Below, piece after piece: positions 6,126 through 10,408 of a stretch of DNA of 10,408 bases. This DNA comes from an uncultured Collinsella sp. GTDB taxonomy: Bacteria > Actinomycetota > Coriobacteriia > Coriobacteriales > Coriobacteriaceae. The stretch covers positions 1 through 10,408 of the forward strand of contig CABVBR010000065.1 in the NCBI GenBank assembly GCA_902496645.1. The letters are read 5' to 3'. The notes beneath the pieces were generated by a model. The model ran no database searches. It was given only the letters and a program-made list of their open reading frames with translations, and had not been told where the DNA came from. How positions within the stretch are numbered: the first letter of the stretch is position 1; each line of letters starts with the position of its first letter. The position numbers and the translations under genes were made by a program.

Positions 6126-6167
6126 AATTACATAGCTGTCAATGAGCAGTACTTCCTGTGGGTGTCT
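6112..6167 (+). promoter_or_regulatory. Antiterminator hairpin of the pyr leader
   Basis: AGATACCCGCA (6112-6122) pairs with TGTGGGTGTCT (6157-6167) over 11 continuous positions, two of them G-U. After a bulged T the helix continues GGAA/TTCC (6124-6127 with 6153-6156) and then TAC/GTA (6129-6131 with 6149-6151). Its 3' arm shares 6163-6167 with the terminator stem and its 5' arm lies inside the PyrR-like hairpin, so it excludes both. Confidence 0.62.
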
Positions 6168-6201
6168 GGTCCGCTTTGAGCGGTCGGGCATCTATTTTTT
6201 T
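6163..6201 (+). terminator. Intrinsic terminator in the pyr leader (attenuator)
   Basis: TGTCTGG plus CCGC (6163-6169 and 6171-6174) pairs with GCGGTCGGGCA (6180-6190) around loop TTTGA, with T6170 bulged. The stem is followed by TCTA and seven T's (6195-6201). It lies 40 nt before the pyrR ATG, with no gene upstream on this strand, so it acts as an attenuator of the operon. Confidence 0.85.
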
Positions 6202-6240
6202 GACTGTGTCAGCAGTCAAGACATGTGAGGAAGGAGATCG

Positions 6241-6825
6241 ATGGGCACGACTTCCCCCAAGGCGGTCATCATGGACGAGACCGCCGTCAACCGAGCGATG
6301 ACCCGCATCGCGCACGAGATCCTCGAGCGCAACGAGGGCTGTGAAGACCTCGCTCTGGTCGGCATCGTCACGCGCGGCGACCTTCTGGCAAAGAAGCTCG
6401 CCGAGGCGATCAAGGAGATCGAGGGTGTCGACGTTCCGCTCGGCAGCCTGGACATCAGCTTCTATCGCGATGACTATGCGACCAATTTCGCTCCCGCGAT
6501 CCACGCTACCAACATTCCCTTCAGCGTCGACGGCAAGCGCGTCGTGCTGGTGGACGACATCCTGTACACGGGTCGTACCATCCGCGCCGCTCTGGACGCC
6601 GTTATGGACCTGGGCCGTCCGAGCCGCATCGAGCTGGCAGTTCTCGTTGACCGCGGTCACCGCGAGCTCCCTATCTCGCCGGACTTTGTCGGCAAGAACG
6701 TTCCCTCGTCGCACGAGGAGAACGTGCACCTATATATGAAGGAAGTCGACGGCCGCACCGCTGTCGAGATCAACGACGTCGCGCCGGGTTCCCACGTGGG
6801 CTCCGCGCCGCTGGGAGGTGAGTAG
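6241..6825 (+). CDS. pyrR: PyrR: pyr operon attenuation regulator / uracil phosphoribosyltransferase
   Basis: A 194-residue RNA-binding regulator that, with UMP bound, shifts pyr mRNA leaders towards termination; the family also has uracil phosphoribosyltransferase activity. The N-terminus KAVIMDETAVNRAMTRIAHE is typical. VTRGDLLAKKL (43-53) and SFYRDDY (73-79) are conserved blocks. The PRPP loop VVLVDDILYTGRTIRAAL (101-118) contains acidic D105 and D106 and TGRT at 110-113. DRGHRELPI (137-145) is the usual following motif. The C-terminus is slightly longer than in Bacillus PyrR, ending in a loose SHVGSAPLGGE tail. The start at 6241 follows AGGAAGGAG at 6228-6236. It is the first gene of the operon, downstream of an attenuator that it probably controls itself, and is followed by pyrB after 4 nt. 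Confidence 0.96.
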   Translation: MGTTSPKAVIMDETAVNRAMTRIAHEILERNEGCEDLALVGIVTRGDLLAKKLAEAIKEIEGVDVPLGSLDISFYRDDYATNFAPAIHATNIPFSVDGKRVVLVDDILYTGRTIRAALDAVMDLGRPSRIELAVLVDRGHRELPISPDFVGKNVPSSHEENVHLYMKEVDGRTAVEINDVAPGSHVGSAPLGGE

Positions 6826-6829
6826 TACC

Positions 6830-7774
6830 GTGGCGTTCAATCATAAGCATCTGATCGACATTACCGAGTACTCCGAAGAGGACATCAAGCTCATCCTCGA
6901 GACCGCCAAGGCGTTCTCCGAGGTCAACGAGCGTGCCATCAAGAAGGTCCCCACGCTCAAGGGCAAGACCATCGTCAACATGTTCAACGAGCCTTCGACG
7001 CGTACCCGCAGCTCCTTCGAGCTCGCCGAGAAGCGTCTTTCGGCCGACAGCCTCAATTTCGGCGGCTCCTCGACCTCCTCGGTCAAGGGCGAGAGCCTCG
7101 TCGATACCGTCGAGACCCTCAACGCCTACAAGATCGACTGCATCGTCGTGCGCGACAAGCACGCCGGTGCTCCCTACATCGTCACGCAGAATTCGCCCGC
7201 TAGTGTTATCTGCGCCGGCGACGGTAAGCACAATCACCCCACGCAGGCTCTGCTCGACCTGTACACCATCTGGGAGCACAAGGGTGACTTCCACGGTCTG
7301 AAGGTCGCCGTTGTCGGTGACATCGCCCACTCCCGCGTTTGCGGCTCGCTGATTCCTGCGTTGAAGATCATGGGCTGCGAGACCTACGCCGTCGCCCCCG
7401 GCACGCTGCTGCCGCCGGCGCCCGAGGTTCTGGGCTGCGACCACGTGACGAGCGACCTCGATTCCGTCCTGCCCGAGCTGGACGTCGTCTACATGCTGCG
7501 TGTACAGCAGGAGCGCCTCGAGGGTGCCCCGTTCCCGACCATTCGCGAGTACCACAAGCTCTTCGGCCTGACCAAGGACCGTGAGAAGCTCATGAAGCCC
7601 GACGCGATCATTTGCCACCCGGGCCCCATCAACCGTGGCGTCGAGTTCGACTCCTATATGGCCGACCACCCGCAACGCTCCGTCATCCTGGAGCAGGTCT
7701 ACGCCGGTATTTGCGTGCGTATGGCTATCCTGTATCTGCTGCTTGGAGGTGCCGATAATGGCCTTGCTTCTTAA
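6830..7774 (+). CDS. pyrB: Aspartate carbamoyltransferase catalytic subunit
   Basis: Makes N-carbamoyl-L-aspartate from carbamoyl phosphate and aspartate, the first committed step of pyrimidine synthesis; it is a cytoplasmic trimer. The 314 residues match the usual 300-315. Carbamoyl-phosphate binding motif EPSTRTRSSFE at 54-64, a mobile-loop lysine K86 in SVKGES, HNHPTQALLD at 134-143, GDIAHSRV at 163-170 and the aspartate-binding HPGPINRGVE at 263-272 are all present. The start is GTG 6830, giving MAFNHKHLID. An in-frame GTG at 6818 lies inside the GGAGG ribosome site (6814-6818) and would overlap the pyrR end, so it is less likely. No regulatory pyrI is seen, so control is probably by attenuation. 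It overlaps pyrC by 17 nt. Confidence 0.96.
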   Translation: MAFNHKHLIDITEYSEEDIKLILETAKAFSEVNERAIKKVPTLKGKTIVNMFNEPSTRTRSSFELAEKRLSADSLNFGGSSTSSVKGESLVDTVETLNAYKIDCIVVRDKHAGAPYIVTQNSPASVICAGDGKHNHPTQALLDLYTIWEHKGDFHGLKVAVVGDIAHSRVCGSLIPALKIMGCETYAVAPGTLLPPAPEVLGCDHVTSDLDSVLPELDVVYMLRVQQERLEGAPFPTIREYHKLFGLTKDREKLMKPDAIICHPGPINRGVEFDSYMADHPQRSVILEQVYAGICVRMAILYLLLGGADNGLAS

Positions 7775-9047
7775 GAATGCCCACGTCGTCGACCCGTCCG
7801 TCGAGCTTGACGGTGTCGTTGACGTCCTGATTGACGGCGACAAGATCGCCGAGGTCGGCGAGAACCTCGCCGCCGAGGGAGCCGAGGTCCGCGACCTTTC
7901 CGGTAAGTACCTCGTCCCCGGCCTGGTGGATATGCACGTTCACCTTCGCGAGCCCGGCTACGAGGTCAAAGAGGACATCGAGAGCGGCACCCGCGCAGCT
8001 GCCAAAGGCGGCTTCACCGGCGTGTGCGCCATGCCCAACACCGACCCCGTTACCGATAACGGTACCGTCGTTGAGTTCGTCAAGTCCCGCGCTGCCGAGG
8101 TCGGCCACTGCCGCGTCTATCCTTCTGGCGCCATGACCCGCGGTCTTAAGGGCGAGGCTATGTCCGAGATGGGCGATATGGTCGCCCACGGCGCCGTCGC
8201 TTTCACCGACGACGGTCGCGGCGTGCAGGGTGCAGGCATGCTCCGTCGCTGCATGGACTACGGCAAGATGTTCGGCAAGGTCTTTATGAGCCACTGCCAG
8301 GACGAGGACCTGGTCGGCCACGGCCAGATCAACGAGGGTAAGGTCTCTACCCGTCTGGCTCTGGAGGGCTGGCCGGCGGCAGGCGAGGAGCTGCAGATCG
8401 CTCGCGATATCGAGATCGCCAAGCTGACCGGTGCCAAGCTGCACATCCAGCACATCTCCACCGCCCATGGCCTGGAGCTCGTGCGTGCCGGTAAGGCGGC
8501 TGGCGTGCAGGTCACCTGCGAGGCCACCCCGCACCACATGTTCCTGACCGAGAACGACCTGGACGAGACCTACAACACCTCGCTCAAGGTCAATCCGCCG
8601 CTGCGTACCGAGGAGGATGCCGAGGCCATCCGTCAGGGCGTCATCGACGGCACCGTCGACGCTATCGTCACCGATCACGCTCCCCACACCCCGTGGGAGA
8701 AGGCCCGCGAGTTTGAGCTTGCGCCCTTTGGCATGATCGGCCTCGAGACCTCGCTGTCGCTCGTGCTTACCGAGCTGGTCAACACGGGCAAGATGAGCAT
8801 GGGCCGCATGGTCGAGCTCATGGCCATCAAGCCGCGCGAGATTCTGGGTCTGGACCAGGTTCAGGTCAAGGCGGGCTCCGTTGCCGACCTGACCGTGTTC
8901 GACGCGTCCGCCACCTGGACGGTCGGCGAGGACGGCTACGAGTCGCGCGCCGAGAACTCCGGTTTTGCCGGCCGTACGCTCACCGGTCGTGCCACCGATG
9001 TGTTTGTCGGCGGTAAGCAGACGCTTGCCGACGGCTGCATCTGCTAG
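7758..9047 (+). CDS. pyrC: Dihydroorotase (class I)
   Basis: Cyclises N-carbamoylaspartate to dihydroorotate, the third pyrimidine step; a zinc amidohydrolase. The 429 residues match Bacillus-type class I enzymes. Likely metal ligands and catalytic residues by comparison with that type: H60 and H62 in DMHVHLREPG, D151 in AFTDDGRG (in place of a carboxylated lysine), H179 in MSHCQDED, H232 in HIQHIST, and D306 in VTDHAPH, the general base. NPPLR at 279-283 and the substrate segment PFGMIGLET (323-331) are also intact. ATG 7758 is chosen because GGAGGT lies seven bases upstream; the open frame extends to 7635 but that part is only pyrB out of frame. The gene starts inside pyrB, suggesting translational coupling. 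Confidence 0.97.
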   Translation: MALLLKNAHVVDPSVELDGVVDVLIDGDKIAEVGENLAAEGAEVRDLSGKYLVPGLVDMHVHLREPGYEVKEDIESGTRAAAKGGFTGVCAMPNTDPVTDNGTVVEFVKSRAAEVGHCRVYPSGAMTRGLKGEAMSEMGDMVAHGAVAFTDDGRGVQGAGMLRRCMDYGKMFGKVFMSHCQDEDLVGHGQINEGKVSTRLALEGWPAAGEELQIARDIEIAKLTGAKLHIQHISTAHGLELVRAGKAAGVQVTCEATPHHMFLTENDLDETYNTSLKVNPPLRTEEDAEAIRQGVIDGTVDAIVTDHAPHTPWEKAREFELAPFGMIGLETSLSLVLTELVNTGKMSMGRMVELMAIKPREILGLDQVQVKAGSVADLTVFDASATWTVGEDGYESRAENSGFAGRTLTGRATDVFVGGKQTLADGCIC

Positions 9048-9067
9048 CATAGCCTTATCGCTTTTGT

Positions 9068-9100
9068 GCGCGGCGCCCTTGCGGTGCCGCGCTTTCTGTT
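9068..9100 (+). terminator. GC-rich hairpin between pyrC and pyrK (weak terminator or attenuator)
   Basis: GCGCGGCGCC (9068-9077) pairs with GGTGCCGCGC (9083-9092) over 10 bp with one G-T pair; the loop is CTTGC. It is followed by TTTCTGTT, an interrupted T-tract. It lies 20 nt after the pyrC stop in the 92-nt gap before pyrK. It may partly reduce expression of pyrK-pyrD. TAGCAT (9045-9050) resembles a -10 but has only a poorly spaced TTGCCG before it. Confidence 0.5.
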
Positions 9101-9139
9101 CGTTTGGTCCATGCAACCGCATGGGGGATTGGAGCGTCT

Positions 9140-9931
9140 ATGCCCACACCTTCCACTGCACGCATGCACGACTTCGAGGTCGTCTCGAACCAGGAGATCG
9201 CCGACGGCATCTTCTCGCTCGTTATCTCGGCCCCCAAGCTTGCAAGTGCGCTCAAGCCCGGTCAGTTCGTGAATATCGCCGTGCCGGGCGATGCTTCCTC
9301 GCTGCTTCGCGTGCCCCTGAGCTTCTATCGCGCCGACGCCGAGGCCGGTACCGTCGAGTTGTGGTACGCCGTTGTGGGCGATGACACCCGTCGTCTGTCG
9401 CAGATGGTCCCTGGCTCCACCTCCAACCTGCTGGGCCCTGGCGGCCGCGGCTGGTTCGTGCCCGAGGGTACCAGGAAAGCACTGCTCGTCGCCGGCGGCA
9501 TTGGCGTTCCGCCCGTGCTCTGCCTGGCTGACATGCTTGCCAAGCAGGGTGTGGACGTTGACGTATGCCTGGGCTTTTGCACCGCGTCCAAGGCCGTGGG
9601 CGTCGATGAGTTCCGCGCGCTGGGAGCCACGGTCAACGTGTGCACCGACGACGGCTCGTTGGGCACGCACGGCTTCTGCACCGATCCTGCCGCCGAGCTG
9701 CTCGGCGAGGGTGGTTATGACTACGTCGCCAGCTGTGGTCCCGCCGTCATGATGAAGAAGGTCGCCGCCGCTGCCGCCGAGGCCGGCGCGTACTGCGAGG
9801 TGTCGCTCGAGCGCATGATGAGCTGCGGCTTTGGTGCCTGCAACACCTGCAATGTCGAGACGGTCGACGGTATGAAGGGCGCCTGCATGTGCGGCCCCGT
9901 GTTCGATGCTTCCAAGGTGGTGGTCTTCTAG
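9140..9931 (+). CDS. pyrK: Dihydroorotate dehydrogenase electron-transfer subunit
   Basis: Carries electrons from the FMN of PyrD to NAD+ through FAD and a [2Fe-2S] cluster, forming the class 1B NAD-dependent dihydroorotate dehydrogenase. The 263 residues are normal. The N-terminal FAD-binding barrel has GQFVNI (41-46) and RVPLSFY at 57-63, equivalent to the family's RPxS motif. The NAD-binding region has VAGGIGVPPVLCLA (117-130). The C-terminal cluster motif SCGFGACNTCNVE supplies C229, C234 and C237, with C249 (GACMCGPVF) as the probable fourth ligand; C251 is an extra nearby cysteine. ATG 9140 has GGAG five bases upstream; a TTG at 9104 in the same frame lacks a good site. It overlaps the next gene by one base, as expected for subunits made together. 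Confidence 0.94.
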   Translation: MPTPSTARMHDFEVVSNQEIADGIFSLVISAPKLASALKPGQFVNIAVPGDASSLLRVPLSFYRADAEAGTVELWYAVVGDDTRRLSQMVPGSTSNLLGPGGRGWFVPEGTRKALLVAGGIGVPPVLCLADMLAKQGVDVDVCLGFCTASKAVGVDEFRALGATVNVCTDDGSLGTHGFCTDPAAELLGEGGYDYVASCGPAVMMKKVAAAAAEAGAYCEVSLERMMSCGFGACNTCNVETVDGMKGACMCGPVFDASKVVVF

Positions 9932-10408
9932 TGGGTACCGTGAACATGGCCGTCGATTTCGGCGGCGTCAAGATGCAGAACCCCATCAACACCGCAGCCG
10001 GTACCTTTGGCTACGGTTGGCAGTTCCAGAACTTCTTCGATGTCTCCCAGCTGGGTGCCATCACCACCAAGGGTTGCGCTGCCGAGCCCTGGCCCGGCAA
10101 TCCCGCACCCCGCATGGCCGAGATCCCCGGCGGCATGATCAATTCCGTGGGCCTGCAGAACCCCGGTGTGGCCGCTTTCGCCCGCGAGTCCGGTCCGTGG
10201 CTCGAGCAGCTCTCTAAGGACGGTTGCCAGGTCATCTGCCAGGTTGCCGGTCATTCCGTGGACGAGTTTGTCCGTGCGCTCGAGATGTATGTCGAGCTGT
10301 GCCCCTGGGCTGCCGGCTATGAGATCAACGTGAGCTGCCCCAACATTGCCGCCGGCGGTGCCGCCATGGGCTCCACGCCCGAGGGCGCCTCTTCCGTCAT
10401 GGCCGCCT
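9931..10408 (+). CDS. pyrD: Dihydroorotate dehydrogenase catalytic subunit, class 1B (3' end outside window)
   Basis: Oxidises dihydroorotate to orotate using FMN and hands electrons to PyrK. The frame is open to the window edge, giving about 159 residues, roughly half the protein. Visible motifs: NPINTAAGTFGYG near the N-terminus, TTKGCAAEPWPGNPAPR with the FMN-contacting lysine, NSVGLQNPG (substrate loop), and INVSCPN, matching Lactococcus PyrDB-like proteins. The active-site cysteine expected in class 1 enzymes is not assigned here. The start is uncertain: GTG 9931 (overlapping the pyrK TAG), GTG 9940 and ATG 9946 are all in frame, and AAGGTGG near 9914-9920 fits 9931 best. Pairing with pyrK indicates NAD-linked class 1B rather than membrane quinone-linked class 2. 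Confidence 0.93.
   Translation, partial: MGTVNMAVDFGGVKMQNPINTAAGTFGYGWQFQNFFDVSQLGAITTKGCAAEPWPGNPAPRMAEIPGGMINSVGLQNPGVAAFARESGPWLEQLSKDGCQVICQVAGHSVDEFVRALEMYVELCPWAAGYEINVSCPNIAAGGAAMGSTPEGASSVMAA

Noticed and set aside
7725..9122. Long minus-strand open frame opposite pyrC, and a similar one opposite pyrB (6770-7843)
   Set aside because: Both have low-complexity antisense composition typical of GC-rich genes and no ribosome site or domain; pyrB and pyrC on the plus strand are unambiguous.
9104..9139. Upstream TTG start extending PyrK by 12 residues
   Set aside because: There is no good ribosome site before it, and the added residues do not resemble PyrK; ATG 9140 has GGAG at a usable distance.

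Overview
The window looks like chromosomal DNA of a fairly GC-rich anaerobic actinobacterium. Gene content and protein style suggest the Coriobacteriia, probably Collinsella or a close relative. That placement is an inference: no rRNA or other decisive marker is present. Supporting signs are a bifunctional aldehyde/alcohol dehydrogenase (fermentative life), strong Shine-Dalgarno sites, strong G/C third-position bias, and a PyrR-controlled pyr operon with the two-subunit NAD-type dihydroorotate dehydrogenase (PyrK/PyrD).

Layout. Positions 1-618 (+) hold the 3' end of proS. A strong terminator and a second, opposite-facing terminator (649-760) separate it from a convergent gene at 796-1560 (-) for a small APH-fold phosphotransferase. 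Upstream of that gene, in the same orientation, lies a complete adhE at 1649-4297 (-). Its upstream region carries a candidate extended -10 promoter, short TTACCG repeats and a near-perfect 30-bp palindrome. Next is a self-contained mobile unit, about 4444-5486: a Y1/HUH (IS200-like, REP-associated type) transposase flanked by 54-bp inverted repeats that agree at 51 of 54 positions. Its right end abuts the terminator of rpmB (5601-5789, -), which encodes a zinc-ribbon L28.

From about 6041 to the right edge runs the pyrimidine operon: a long leader, then pyrR, pyrB, pyrC, pyrK and the 5' part of pyrD, all on the + strand. The leader folds on paper into three competing structures: a PyrR-binding-like hairpin, a long antiterminator and an intrinsic terminator with seven T's. 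This is the classic PyrR attenuation layout. PyrR would sense UMP/UTP and set the level of aspartate carbamoyltransferase, dihydroorotase and dihydroorotate dehydrogenase. pyrR-pyrB-pyrC are tightly packed (4-nt gap, 17-nt overlap) and pyrK-pyrD overlap by 1 nt. pyrC and pyrK are 92 nt apart with a GC-rich hairpin between them; in Bacillus the carbamoyl-phosphate synthase genes sit at this point.

I found no wholly new system. The most notable non-coding structures are the pyr attenuator and the paired, nested repeats around the Y1 transposase.
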